64,000 nucleotides of DNA from assembly GCA_015063885.1 (NCBI GenBank), contig SVTH01000012.1, positions 1 through 64,000 on the forward strand, written 5' to 3'. Source of the DNA: Oscillospiraceae bacterium (GTDB taxonomy: Bacteria; Bacillota; Clostridia; Oscillospirales; CAG-382). The notes beneath the pieces were generated by a model. The model ran no database searches, had not been told where the DNA came from, and worked only from the letters and a program-made list of their open reading frames with translations. Positions 44,149 through 53,182 of the stretch are shown here, piece by piece (the stretch's first letter is position 1; every line of letters begins with the position of its first letter). The position numbers and the translations under genes were made by a program.

Positions 44149-47100
44149 ATGCTTGCTCTAAAGAACATCACAAAGGATTATAAAACCGGAGATACCGTGG
44201 TACAGGCGCTGAAGGGCGTCAGCATGGGATTCCGTGCCAACGAGTTCGTTTCCATTCTGGGTCCCTCGGGATGCGGAAAGACTACCCTTTTGAACATCAT
44301 CGGCGGCTTGGACCGTTACACCACGGGTGATCTTTGCATAAACGGCAAATCCACCACCCGCTTCCGCGACCACGAGTGGGACACCTACCGCAACCACTCC
44401 ATCGGCTTCGTGTTCCAAAGCTACAACCTGATCCCCCATCAGACCGTTCTCACCAACGTGGAGCTGGCCTTGACCATCTCTGGCGTTTCTAAGGCGGAGC
44501 GGAGAAGAAGAGCCGTTGAGGCTTTGGAGAAGGTTGGCCTTGGCGACCAGCTGAACAAAAAGCCCAATCAGATGTCCGGGGGACAGATGCAGCGTGTGGC
44601 CATCGCCCGCGCCATCGTCAACGACCCGGAGATCCTGCTGGCAGACGAGCCCACGGGCGCTTTGGACACCGCCACCTCCCTGCAGATCATGGAGATCCTT
44701 CGGGAGATCGCTTCCGACCGCCTGGTGATCATGGTCACCCATAACCCCGAGCTGGCGGAGGCATACTCCACCCGCATCATCCGTCTCCAGGACGGTATCC
44801 TCCTTTCCGACTCCAACCCCCTGGAGGCAGAGAAAGCAGACAAGCAGGTGAAGGAGGGCGCCAAAAAGAAGAAAAAGCCCCTCTCCATGAAGACGGCCCT
44901 TTCCCTCTCCTTGAACAACCTGATGACCAAGAAGGGCAGAACCTTCCTGACCTCCTTTGCGGGGAGCATCGGCATCATCGGCATCGCCTTGATCCTCTCC
45001 CTGTCCTCCGGCATCAACGCCTTCATCGACGACATCCAGGAGGACGCTCTGTCCTCTTACCCCATCACCCTCCAGCAGGAGACCACGGATTTCTCCTCCA
45101 TGTTCACCGCCATGACGGATGCGGAATCCAGCGCCAACCGCCCGGTGAAGGACGGGGTGATCTACGTGGACGACTCCCTGGTGAACATGATGTCCGCCAT
45201 GATGTCCACCACCAAAAACGACCTGGCCTCCTTCAAGACCTACCTGGAAGCCAACCGCGAGCAATTGGGAGACGCCGTCAGCGATATCCGCTACACCTAT
45301 AATTTCAATATGCAGATCTATTCCGGAGACGGCCTTACACGGGTCAACCCCACCACCATCGTGGACAACATGGGCGACTCCGTTTCCGGCATGATCGACA
45401 TGATGTCCTCCGCCAACTCCCTGTACGCCAGCACCTACACCTCCACCATGAACATGTTCCGTGAGATGCTGGACAACAAGGAGCTCCTCCAGTCCCAGTA
45501 CGACGTCATCGCCGGTAACTGGGCGGACGGCACCCACGAGGTGATGCTGGTGGTGAACGAGAACAACACCGTCACCAACCTGATGCTGTATACCCTGGGT
45601 ATGCTGGATCAGTCCGAGCTTTCCGACCTGGTGAACAGCGTCCTTTCCGGCAACAAGTTCGATAAGGAATACCCCGAATACACCTACGAGGACTTCCTGG
45701 GCATGTCCTTCTACATCGTGCCCAACAGCGATTTCTTCGTGAAGACCGACGCCACCTACGAAAAGGACGGCGTGTCCTATCCCGTTTGGCAGGATATCCG
45801 CGAGACCTTCGGCTTCGACCAGGAATCCTTCACCAAGGAGCATGGCGTGGAGGTGAAGATCGCAGGTATCATCCGTCCCAACCCCGACGCCATGTCCACC
45901 TCCCTCATGCCCGGCACCATCGCTTACAACGGCGCTTTGGCCTACGAGATCATGGATCTGGTGAGAGACTCCGAGATCGCCGTTCAGCAGACGGAGACCA
46001 CCCCCGATTACGACGTGCTCACCGGTCTTCCCTTCGACGACGGCCGATACGACAACCTGTCCGACGGGCAGAAGCTGTTCTTCTTTGAGAATTGGCTGAA
46101 GGACAACACCAAGGCCAAGGCGGAGATCGCCCTGACCCTGCTGGCATCGGAAGCAGGCCTGCTGGCTCAGCAGGAGGTTTCCGCCATGACGACAGAGCAA
46201 AGGATCGCCTACGCCATGGAGCACTTCATGGATCTTTCCAAGGTGAAGCCCGAGACCTTCAAGGCCTTGATGCTTTCCCTGATGGAAGCCACCATGGGGA
46301 ATGAATACAACCAGTACAAGGATTACTTCGAATCCATGGCTCCCGAGCAGTTCGTGGGCATGCTGGAGCAGTCCGGCGGTCTGAACCCCGACAACGCCAC
46401 TCCCGAGTCCGCACAGGCCATGATGGAATACTTCGCCAAGCTTCCCGCAGAAGAGGTGGAAGCCATCGTGGTGGCTCTGTATGCGGCCAACCTTTCCGAG
46501 AATATGGAAGCGGAGCTGTTGGAGCGTTACACCACCGCAGAGCTGGCCGCCATGTTCGACGAGCTCTACCCTGCCCTGGAGGAGGAGACCAAGCTTCTGC
46601 TTTACAAGGAGCACATGCCTCCCATGCTGTCCGAATCCACCCTGCCCCTGAGAAGCATCGACCTGGGCTTCGTGGACCTGGATTCCCCTGCCTCCATCTC
46701 CATCTACTCCAAGGATTTCGAATCCAAGGACAAGGTCAGCGCCTTCATTGCGGATTACAACGCCAAGGTGGGCGAGGAGGGCGAGATCGCTTATACCGAC
46801 ATCGTGGGCATTATGCTTTCCTCCGTCACCGTGATCATCGACGCCATCTCCTACGTGCTTATCGCCTTCGTTTCCATTTCCCTGGTGGTGTCCTCCATTA
46901 TGATCGGCATCATCACCTATATCTCCGTACTGGAGCGCACCAAGGAGATCGGTATCCTGCGTGCCATCGGCGCCTCCAAGAAGGATATCTCCCGCGTCTT
47001 CAACGCCGAAACCTTGATCGTGGGCTTCTGCGCAGGTGCCATCGGTTTGATCATCACCGTACTGCTATGCTTCCCCATCAACGCCATCATCCATTACTTC

Positions 47101-47250
47101 TCCGGCATCGAAGCCATCAACGCCGCCCTTCCTTTGGTAGGCGCCTTGGCGCTGATGTTCGTCAGCATCTTCTTCACCTTTGTCGCAGGCCTTGTGCCCT
47201 CCAAGATCGCCGCCAAGAAGGACCCCGTCCTGGCCCTCCACGCAGAGTAA
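44149..47250 (+). CDS. ABC transporter with fused ATPase and FtsX-type permease (MacB-like)
   Basis: A 1033-residue single-chain protein. Residues 1-230 are an ATPase: Walker A LGPSGCGKTT, signature MSGGQMQRVAIARA, Walker B ILLADEPTGALDT. A linker rich in Lys leads to the first membrane helix (about 285-305), then a very large outside domain (about 310-890), and three final membrane helices with the FtsX motif VLERTKEIGILRAIGASKKD. Related proteins in Firmicutes act in antimicrobial peptide resistance, lipoprotein release or signalling. CGGAGG lies 8 bases before the ATG. The frame is open 21 codons further up, but that part lacks a ribosome site. Confidence 0.92.
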   Translation: MLALKNITKDYKTGDTVVQALKGVSMGFRANEFVSILGPSGCGKTTLLNIIGGLDRYTTGDLCINGKSTTRFRDHEWDTYRNHSIGFVFQSYNLIPHQTVLTNVELALTISGVSKAERRRRAVEALEKVGLGDQLNKKPNQMSGGQMQRVAIARAIVNDPEILLADEPTGALDTATSLQIMEILREIASDRLVIMVTHNPELAEAYSTRIIRLQDGILLSDSNPLEAEKADKQVKEGAKKKKKPLSMKTALSLSLNNLMTKKGRTFLTSFAGSIGIIGIALILSLSSGINAFIDDIQEDALSSYPITLQQETTDFSSMFTAMTDAESSANRPVKDGVIYVDDSLVNMMSAMMSTTKNDLASFKTYLEANREQLGDAVSDIRYTYNFNMQIYSGDGLTRVNPTTIVDNMGDSVSGMIDMMSSANSLYASTYTSTMNMFREMLDNKELLQSQYDVIAGNWADGTHEVMLVVNENNTVTNLMLYTLGMLDQSELSDLVNSVLSGNKFDKEYPEYTYEDFLGMSFYIVPNSDFFVKTDATYEKDGVSYPVWQDIRETFGFDQESFTKEHGVEVKIAGIIRPNPDAMSTSLMPGTIAYNGALAYEIMDLVRDSEIAVQQTETTPDYDVLTGLPFDDGRYDNLSDGQKLFFFENWLKDNTKAKAEIALTLLASEAGLLAQQEVSAMTTEQRIAYAMEHFMDLSKVKPETFKALMLSLMEATMGNEYNQYKDYFESMAPEQFVGMLEQSGGLNPDNATPESAQAMMEYFAKLPAEEVEAIVVALYAANLSENMEAELLERYTTAELAAMFDELYPALEEETKLLLYKEHMPPMLSESTLPLRSIDLGFVDLDSPASISIYSKDFESKDKVSAFIADYNAKVGEEGEIAYTDIVGIMLSSVTVIIDAISYVLIAFVSISLVVSSIMIGIITYISVLERTKEIGILRAIGASKKDISRVFNAETLIVGFCAGAIGLIITVLLCFPINAIIHYFSGIEAINAALPLVGALALMFVSIFFTFVAGLVPSKIAAKKDPVLALHAE

Positions 47251-47264
47251 AAAGCGCAAAAATT

Positions 47265-47297
47265 CACCCCAAGGGTTTGCCCCTTGGGGTGATCTTT
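47265..47297. terminator. Bidirectional terminator between convergent genes
   Basis: CACCCCAAGGG and CCCTTGGGGTG form an 11-bp stem with TTTGC loop and ATCTTTTT after it. It ends the MacB-like gene and, on the minus strand, the dockerin repeat gene. Confidence 0.93.
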
Positions 47298-50200
47298 TTA
47301 TGCCGCTTGTTCTTGGGAGCTGATCAGGTTGCCCGCCTCGTCGTATTCGGCGGTGAACACAGGCACGCCCCACTCGGTGTAGCATTCATACTGCAGAACG
47401 CCGTTTTCGTGATACCGCTTGTCATACCCGTTTTGGTCGCAGTCGTAGAAATACTCCATCCATACGGAACCGTCGGGATAGTAGGTTACGGCACCGTAAG
47501 AGCCGTCCGCATGATGCTTGGAATGCTCGTGCAGATGCTTCTCACCCAAGCCGTCGTATGCGAAGGTATAGGTCTGATAGGCATAGCCCTCGCTGTCGCG
47601 CTTTCCCTCGTGAATCAGGTCGCCGTCCGCATCGTATTCATAAGACTCCACAGAGCCGTCCCGGTAATACCGCTCCAAGCGGGAAAGGTATTCGCTGTCG
47701 GAAAGCAAGGTGTAAATGCGGGTCTCATCGAACTCCTCCCCGTACTCTTGTACGGTGCGGGTGTGCTTGGTCAAATTACCGTCTTCGTCGTAGCCCTTGT
47801 AGAGCTCTTCGTTCCCGTTAAACGTCCGCTCGTACAAAAGCGCACCGCTTTCGTAGTACAGACATTCCGTGCCGTCTCCGTTGGCATCCAGAGAATGGGT
47901 TTTCTCCAGTTTTCCGTTGGAACGATACTGCTCCATATAGTCGGAGCCGTCCTCGTAGAAGCAACGGTACTCCAACAAATACACGCCGTCACCGTCATTC
48001 GCATACTCCCAGGTCTTTTGGTAGCCGGGAGCGGACTCCCGCTGAGCGATCAGAGTGCCTGCAGGATCGTACTGCCGTTGGGTTTGTACCTCTCCGTCGT
48101 TGCGAAGGGATTCCGCCAGATACTCGTTTCCGTTTTCGTCCAGCTCATACCTGTCAAACCCGAGATCGTTGCCGTATTCATCCGGGTAGTCAAGCCGGCG
48201 GGAATAGGAAACCACGTTCCCCTCTGCATCGTAAGAAAGATAGGTGGTACCTTCCCCTTCGCTCCAGCGCTCTTCATAAGTCAGAACGCCGTTTTCGTTG
48301 TAGAAGCGGTTGTATCCGTTGCCGTTGCCGTCGGAGTAATACTTCTGAGCCATCACGCCGTTGGGATAATACTCCGTTTCGGAATAACTGCCGTCTGCCC
48401 CGGAGAAAGACTCTCGGAGCACCACCGATTCTCCGTCGTCGTTCAGGTCATATTGCAGATCCGTCCAGTTGCCGTTCTCGTCCAAACGGCCCTCGCAATA
48501 GAGATAGGGATTTCCGTCCCGGTCCAGCTCGTAAACCTTGTTTGCCACAAGCTCATGCTGCGCATTATAAACGTCCTCGGAGTCCATCCATTCCAAACCG
48601 TCGTCGTTCAGGGAATATCTTCTCTGCGTGTAGGAGCCGTCTCCAAAGTAGTCAAACTCGTATCGAAGATGCCCCACAACGGTTCCGTTCATATCGTACT
48701 CTACGTACTTCAGAAGGTAGCCGTCAGGATCGTATTCCTGTTCGATCCACAAGGCGCCGTTTTCATAGTAGGTCTTTTCCATGCCGTTGCAACCGGTCTC
48801 TTGGTAGAATTCCCCATACAGGGTGCCGTCTTCGTAATATTCCTTCCACCACTCAACGTCATTGTCTTCGTAAGCTTCCAGTCTCAGATTGCCGTTGTCG
48901 TGGAATTCCTTCTCGTGGGTCATGAATCTGCCGTCGTCATAATAGTAGCTCTCGTAAACCACCGTTCCGTCGGGCAGATAGTAAGTCTCACGGTTGCCCT
49001 CGTCGCAATAGCCCTCGTAGTACGCCGCCAGGTATTTGTTTCCTTGCGCGTCATACTCGTAGCGCCACTCCTTGGTATCGGCTTCCCAACCGTCATCGGA
49101 GAAGGTCTCCTCGTAAACGGGATCGCCGTCCGCATCCATCTGGATGCTGTAAAGCACGTTGTCGTATTCGTCATACCGTGCAAGAGAATACAGGAACTCC
49201 TCCTTCCCGCCGTACTGCTTGAAGGTATACTCCTGGGTGATCCCCGTCTCCTCGTCGTAAACGGTCTCGCGGCGGGTCCGCTCCAGCAGGTTGCCCTCAG
49301 AGTCGTAACTGCTCTCTATCGTTCCGTTTTCGGTATACTCCGTCACCCGTGCAAGATACTCGTATCCGTTCTCGTCGGTCTCGTAACTGCGGCATGCCAG
49401 CAGCTCTCCGTCCTCGGAATACTCGTATTCATAGCGAACGCCGTAGGTCACGTTCCCGTCCGCATCGTAATAGGTCTCGAAGAGCACGTCGCCTCTTGCA
49501 TCTCTGCAGGACTCGTACTCCAGCTTGCCGTCCTCATAGTAGCGCTTATTGTAACGGCCGCCGTCCGCAAGCGTTGCTTCCTCGTAACGCAACGTGCCGT
49601 CGGGATAGTACTCCCGTCTTTCAACGGTGCCGTCCTCTCCTTGGAAGGAATACGCTTCGTAGGAGCCGTTGGGATAGTAATAGACGTCGTAATATCCATC
49701 TCCGTCCATGCGGCCGTAGACCATCCGCAGCCACTTGCCGAATTCGTCCCATTGATACTCATAATGAGCGTAATAGTAACGGCCTTCCTCTTCGCCCTCC
49801 AAACGGACAAGGTCGCCCTCCCGATACTCCTCGTGGCGCCAACTGCCGTTTTCGTAGTACAGATCGCGGGAAACGATCCGAGGCTCCGTATCTCCGTACT
49901 GCTCGTAGGAAATGCGGATCTCGCATCCGTCTTCGGTATAGACCTCCAGCCACTCGCACTTTTCCACGGAGCCGTCAGGATTGTAGTAAGTCGTACGGAC
50001 GGTCTCGGAACGTTCATTGTATTCCGTGCGGCAGTACAAATATTCGCCCTCCGAAGAATACGCATACTCCAACCGTTCTACCATCCGATCGCCTTCAAAA
50101 ACAGACTCGGTACGGTAGCCGTCTACAAAATTGCCCTCTTCGTCGTAATACCGATGGTAATTGCTTTCGCCGTCTCCGCCGCTCTCCTCCCGCAGGATAC

Positions 50201-51737
50201 CGCCCTCATAGCGTTTCTCCCACCAGCCTTCGGCGGTGTCTTCTCTCTCGCAGATCAACTCACCTGCGGGGTCGTAATTTTCGTGTCGGACAGAGCCGTC
50301 GGGATTATAGATCGTTGCCTCGGAAAGATACTCCGCTTCTCCCGCCTCAAAAAGGTATTTCCTGCGGATCTTGACACCCTCGGAGGTGACCTCCGTCTGC
50401 ACACGCTCCTGACGGACCAAAACGCCTTCGTTGTAGGAGCGGGTGTATTTCAAATCGCCCTCCCCATCGTATGCAGACTCGTAGGACAGCTGCCCCTTTT
50501 CGTCGTAGCTCCTGCTCTCCCTGCTGCCGTCAGCATAAAGGAACTGCTCTTCCGATAAGGTCCCGTCGGGATAATACCCCGCCGAGCGCACGTCCCCGCC
50601 GTCATACCATTCGATCTCCCGCTCCAGAGCCTCTGTGCCGTCCTTGGTGCCAACGTAACGGCACAGGCGGGTAAGCTTGCCTTCTTCGTTATAATCGTAC
50701 GTGACGCGGTAGAAGGCTTCCGGGACGCCGTTTTGATAGCTCTTCTCCCCTACGATGTTCCCTCGTTCGTCTTTTTGACGGGAACCGTTGATCACACCGT
50801 CCGCTCCGTAACTGCTCAAGGTATCGGAGGTGCCGTTTTCATGGTAGGTATACGTAATATAGCCTTCCGACTCACCCTCGCCGTTGAACTGCTCCGTCCG
50901 CACGGTAAGTCCGTTTACGTGGGTATATACTTGGGTAGCAACCAATCTCCCGCCGTCATAGGTGGCAGCGGATGCCACAGTTCCGTCCTCGTTGAGAACC
51001 AAGCCGTACGTGCGGTCGGAATCTACCCCGTCTTCATCCAGTACAACACCCTCCAGAATGGCGTCCGCTATTGCCTGCTCTTCGGGAGAAAGGTCGTCGT
51101 AATCAAACATATATGCGCGGAGCACGTCCTTGGCCTGCTCCTGCTCTGCGGGCGTTCCGCCCATTACCTGCACCAGAGCGCACTCCTTTTGGGGAACAAA
51201 CGTAAGCTCTCCGCCGCGGGTGGGCGCCAACGTCCCCACGTATACCTGATACGCCGCCAGGAAGCAGTTGGTGTACACTCTCCCGTCGCCCGTAATGGGC
51301 ATGACCTCTGCCATCCCGGCAAGCAACGCCTGCCCGTCCTCGCCGATGACCACGTAATTGCTGTAGCCGCAGAAGGTCTCGCCGAAGCGGTACACGTCGC
51401 CCTCCAGCAAGGCGGTCACGCCCTGAGGAACCTTCCGCTCCCAGGTGGGGACAGTGTCCTGCCCGGGAAGCTCCGGGATGATCCCCTCGATATACCGCAA
51501 GATCAGCACAGCCTCGTGAATATCCACTCTCCCGTTGCCGTTCAGATCCAGATCCGCCTCCGTCACACCCTCGGGCAAAGACTCGTTGCCAACCAGATAT
51601 GCCAGCAGCCACTTGAGATCGCTTTCGTCCACCACGCCGTCTTCATTCAAGTCTTGAGCGGGAGACGCCGCCGCAAGAAGCCCCGTCAGCGACAACGTGA
51701 GCAAAAGCACTGTCAAAATGGTCAATAGCCGCTTCAT
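47298..51737 (-). CDS. Giant secreted dockerin protein with acidic MORN/YwqK-like repeats
   Basis: A 1479-residue secreted protein. After the signal peptide (to about residue 27) comes a complete type I dockerin (about residues 28-88) with two calcium loops, DLNEDGVVDESDL and DLNGNGRVDIHEAV, then a globular domain of about 180 residues (FGETFCGYSNYVVIGEDG). The remaining 1200 residues are a long array of short, acidic, Tyr-rich units such as YYPDGTLRYEEAT, YYEDGKLEYESCRD and YHENGVLQYECYTE. They match the MORN_2/YwqK-type and look like RHS-style solenoids. The dockerin at the N-terminus suggests attachment to a surface cohesin. ATG 51737 has GGAGG at 7 bases; a TTG six bases up is less likely. 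Confidence 0.88.
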   Translation of the reverse strand: MKRLLTILTVLLLTLSLTGLLAAASPAQDLNEDGVVDESDLKWLLAYLVGNESLPEGVTEADLDLNGNGRVDIHEAVLILRYIEGIIPELPGQDTVPTWERKVPQGVTALLEGDVYRFGETFCGYSNYVVIGEDGQALLAGMAEVMPITGDGRVYTNCFLAAYQVYVGTLAPTRGGELTFVPQKECALVQVMGGTPAEQEQAKDVLRAYMFDYDDLSPEEQAIADAILEGVVLDEDGVDSDRTYGLVLNEDGTVASAATYDGGRLVATQVYTHVNGLTVRTEQFNGEGESEGYITYTYHENGTSDTLSSYGADGVINGSRQKDERGNIVGEKSYQNGVPEAFYRVTYDYNEEGKLTRLCRYVGTKDGTEALEREIEWYDGGDVRSAGYYPDGTLSEEQFLYADGSRESRSYDEKGQLSYESAYDGEGDLKYTRSYNEGVLVRQERVQTEVTSEGVKIRRKYLFEAGEAEYLSEATIYNPDGSVRHENYDPAGELICEREDTAEGWWEKRYEGGILREESGGDGESNYHRYYDEEGNFVDGYRTESVFEGDRMVERLEYAYSSEGEYLYCRTEYNERSETVRTTYYNPDGSVEKCEWLEVYTEDGCEIRISYEQYGDTEPRIVSRDLYYENGSWRHEEYREGDLVRLEGEEEGRYYYAHYEYQWDEFGKWLRMVYGRMDGDGYYDVYYYPNGSYEAYSFQGEDGTVERREYYPDGTLRYEEATLADGGRYNKRYYEDGKLEYESCRDARGDVLFETYYDADGNVTYGVRYEYEYSEDGELLACRSYETDENGYEYLARVTEYTENGTIESSYDSEGNLLERTRRETVYDEETGITQEYTFKQYGGKEEFLYSLARYDEYDNVLYSIQMDADGDPVYEETFSDDGWEADTKEWRYEYDAQGNKYLAAYYEGYCDEGNRETYYLPDGTVVYESYYYDDGRFMTHEKEFHDNGNLRLEAYEDNDVEWWKEYYEDGTLYGEFYQETGCNGMEKTYYENGALWIEQEYDPDGYLLKYVEYDMNGTVVGHLRYEFDYFGDGSYTQRRYSLNDDGLEWMDSEDVYNAQHELVANKVYELDRDGNPYLYCEGRLDENGNWTDLQYDLNDDGESVVLRESFSGADGSYSETEYYPNGVMAQKYYSDGNGNGYNRFYNENGVLTYEERWSEGEGTTYLSYDAEGNVVSYSRRLDYPDEYGNDLGFDRYELDENGNEYLAESLRNDGEVQTQRQYDPAGTLIAQRESAPGYQKTWEYANDGDGVYLLEYRCFYEDGSDYMEQYRSNGKLEKTHSLDANGDGTECLYYESGALLYERTFNGNEELYKGYDEDGNLTKHTRTVQEYGEEFDETRIYTLLSDSEYLSRLERYYRDGSVESYEYDADGDLIHEGKRDSEGYAYQTYTFAYDGLGEKHLHEHSKHHADGSYGAVTYYPDGSVWMEYFYDCDQNGYDKRYHENGVLQYECYTEWGVPVFTAEYDEAGNLISSQEQAA

Positions 51738-51766
51738 AAACAACCCTCCGTTTCATATATGCTTAC

Positions 51767-51794
51767 AGTATATCACTTTTTTACAATTTGTCAA
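51767..51794 (-). promoter_or_regulatory. Promoter of the giant dockerin gene
   Basis: On the minus strand: TTGACA, 16 bp, TATACT. The ACTTGACAAATTG block and a nearby CATATATGAAA are shared with the promoter of the GLUG lipoprotein gene. Confidence 0.85.
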
Positions 51795-51832
51795 GTGAAA
51801 CTGCCGTTTTCTTTGTGCAAAACGGCGCACAA

Positions 51833-51862
51833 AAAAGGACCCTCCCGCGGGAGGATCCTTTT
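51833..51862 (-). terminator. Terminator of the first F5/8C protein gene
   Basis: A near-perfect palindrome (AAAAGGA-CCTCCCGCGGGAGG-TCCTTTT) ends in a T-run on the minus strand. Confidence 0.85.
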
Positions 51863-51879
51863 CATCATTCAATTAAGAA

Positions 51880-52944
51880 TTAAAGAGCGGAGGACTTGAT
51901 CTTGGTAGCAACTGCACAGCCTGCGATTGCAACAACTGCCAGAACTGCGAATACCAGGATACCTGCGTCGCCGGGGCCGTCTTCTTCAGCAGCAGAGCCG
52001 AAGGTGATGGTGCCGATCACAGTCTCGGAAGCTGCATCGGTAGCCAGATCAACGGTGTTTGCCAGAACGACGTCGCCAACCTTAACGTTGCCCACGATAG
52101 CAAAGTTGTCGGGGTCTTTATTGCCGCAGTACAGCAGGAAGCCGTCAGCGGGAGCGGTGAGAGTCTTAGCAACGCCTGCACCCTCGATAGCGGTAACGGT
52201 GTAAGCGCCGTCAACGTTCTCAACCTTCAGAACCACGTACTCGGTAGCATCGAATGCAGTGTGAGCGTAGCTTGCACAGCTGTTGCCCTCGCCGGTGATG
52301 ATCTGGCATCTGTAAGCGTTCCAGCTATACAGATTTACGTGGGTAACGGAAAGAGTGGTTTCGGCAGGAGCTTCGGGCTCGTCGCCGCCTTCAGTAGCAG
52401 CTGCGTAGATCTCGATCTCGTCAAGGAAGAACCAGGTGCTGTTGAGATCGATAGCCAGACGAACGTACTGTGCGGACTGACCGCTCAGATCGAACTCAAC
52501 CCAAGCAACGCCGGGCTGGAACTCGGAAACGGTAGCAACGTCGGTGAAGGTTACGCCGTCGTTGGAAACCTGTGCGGTAGCGGAGGTGGGAGCGCAGATG
52601 CCCCAGTCAGCCTGGTCTACGATGTGCATACGAACGGAGCCCAGATCGGTAACCTCGCCCAGATCGATGGTGGGAATAGCAACGCCGTCTGCGGCAGTAT
52701 TGGCATTTTCGGGTTTGTCCGGATTGTACAAATAACCGAACCAAACGCCGTTCTCGGAAGAGATGGCATCGGCGATCACGCCGTCAGTCATGTTTGCGCA
52801 GTAGTTACCATTTGCGACGTTAAGCGTTGCGTTGAGAACTTCTTTGCCCAGAGCCAGGTTAGCGTCTTCTGCGGAAACGAACATCATACCGCATACGGAA
52901 GCAACCAGAGCAACGACAAGAATAGTTGCAAGAGTCTTTTTCAT
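51880..52944 (-). CDS. Surface protein with F5/8C domain and GDxG membrane tail (paralogue 1)
   Basis: A 354-residue protein. The signal peptide (cut after FVSA, residue 25) is followed by an F5/8-type C (discoidin-like) domain, residues about 26-182, with the usual PTSATAQVSNDGVTF and SAQYVRLAIDLN strands. A second beta module (about 195-315) opens with LSVTHVNLYSWN and is shared with paralogue 3. The C-terminal tail is EEDGPGDAGILVFAVLAVV (plus a short basic end), a membrane anchor without LPxTG. F5/8C domains bind glycans. AAAAGGAG lies 10 bases before the ATG. It is the first of four tandem minus-strand genes of one design. Confidence 0.85.
   Translation of the reverse strand: MKKTLATILVVALVASVCGMMFVSAEDANLALGKEVLNATLNVANGNYCANMTDGVIADAISSENGVWFGYLYNPDKPENANTAADGVAIPTIDLGEVTDLGSVRMHIVDQADWGICAPTSATAQVSNDGVTFTDVATVSEFQPGVAWVEFDLSGQSAQYVRLAIDLNSTWFFLDEIEIYAAATEGGDEPEAPAETTLSVTHVNLYSWNAYRCQIITGEGNSCASYAHTAFDATEYVVLKVENVDGAYTVTAIEGAGVAKTLTAPADGFLLYCGNKDPDNFAIVGNVKVGDVVLANTVDLATDAASETVIGTITFGSAAEEDGPGDAGILVFAVLAVVAIAGCAVATKIKSSAL
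51882..51957. repeat. 76-bp repeat coding for the C-terminal anchor, copy 1
   Basis: Identical to 53185-53260 and one base different from 55026-55101. The three copies encode the same membrane tail VFAVLAVVAIAGCAVATKIK of the three F5/8C paralogues. Confidence 0.95.
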
Positions 52945-52979
52945 GTGTGTTTCTCCTTTTTGATTTTTTTGGTGAAATC

Positions 52980-53008
52980 ATTTTACACCTTTTTTTCGGG
53001 TTTGTAAA
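52980..53008 (-). promoter_or_regulatory. Promoter of paralogue 1 (shared surface-gene type)
   Basis: On the minus strand: TTTACA, 17 bp, TAAAAT, with AGCTC directly upstream of the -35. The same AGCTCTTTACAAA block precedes the other three genes of the group. Confidence 0.8.
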
Positions 53009-53116
53009 GAGCTTTTGAACATTTTCTTAAATTATCATTGCCAAAAAACTGCTTTTTGCACAATATTTCGAGCCGCTTTTTGTGCATTTCGACGCTGAGA
53101 GGAAATTGCGCTGTAG

Positions 53117-53149
53117 AAAAAAACGCAAGTCCGTTTTCACGGACTTGCG
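53117..53149 (-). terminator. Terminator of paralogue 2
   Basis: CGCAAGTCCG and CGGACTTGCG enclose a TTTTCA loop; on the minus strand a run of seven T follows. Confidence 0.92.
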
Positions 53150-53182
53150 CATAAAGGGAATCCCTTTTAGGTTCTTTAAGAA

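Noticed and set aside
47067..50558. Plus-strand open frame of over 1100 codons opposite the dockerin giant
   Set aside because: It is antisense to an obvious repeat protein, has no ribosome site and its composition follows the reverse complement of the repeat codons.
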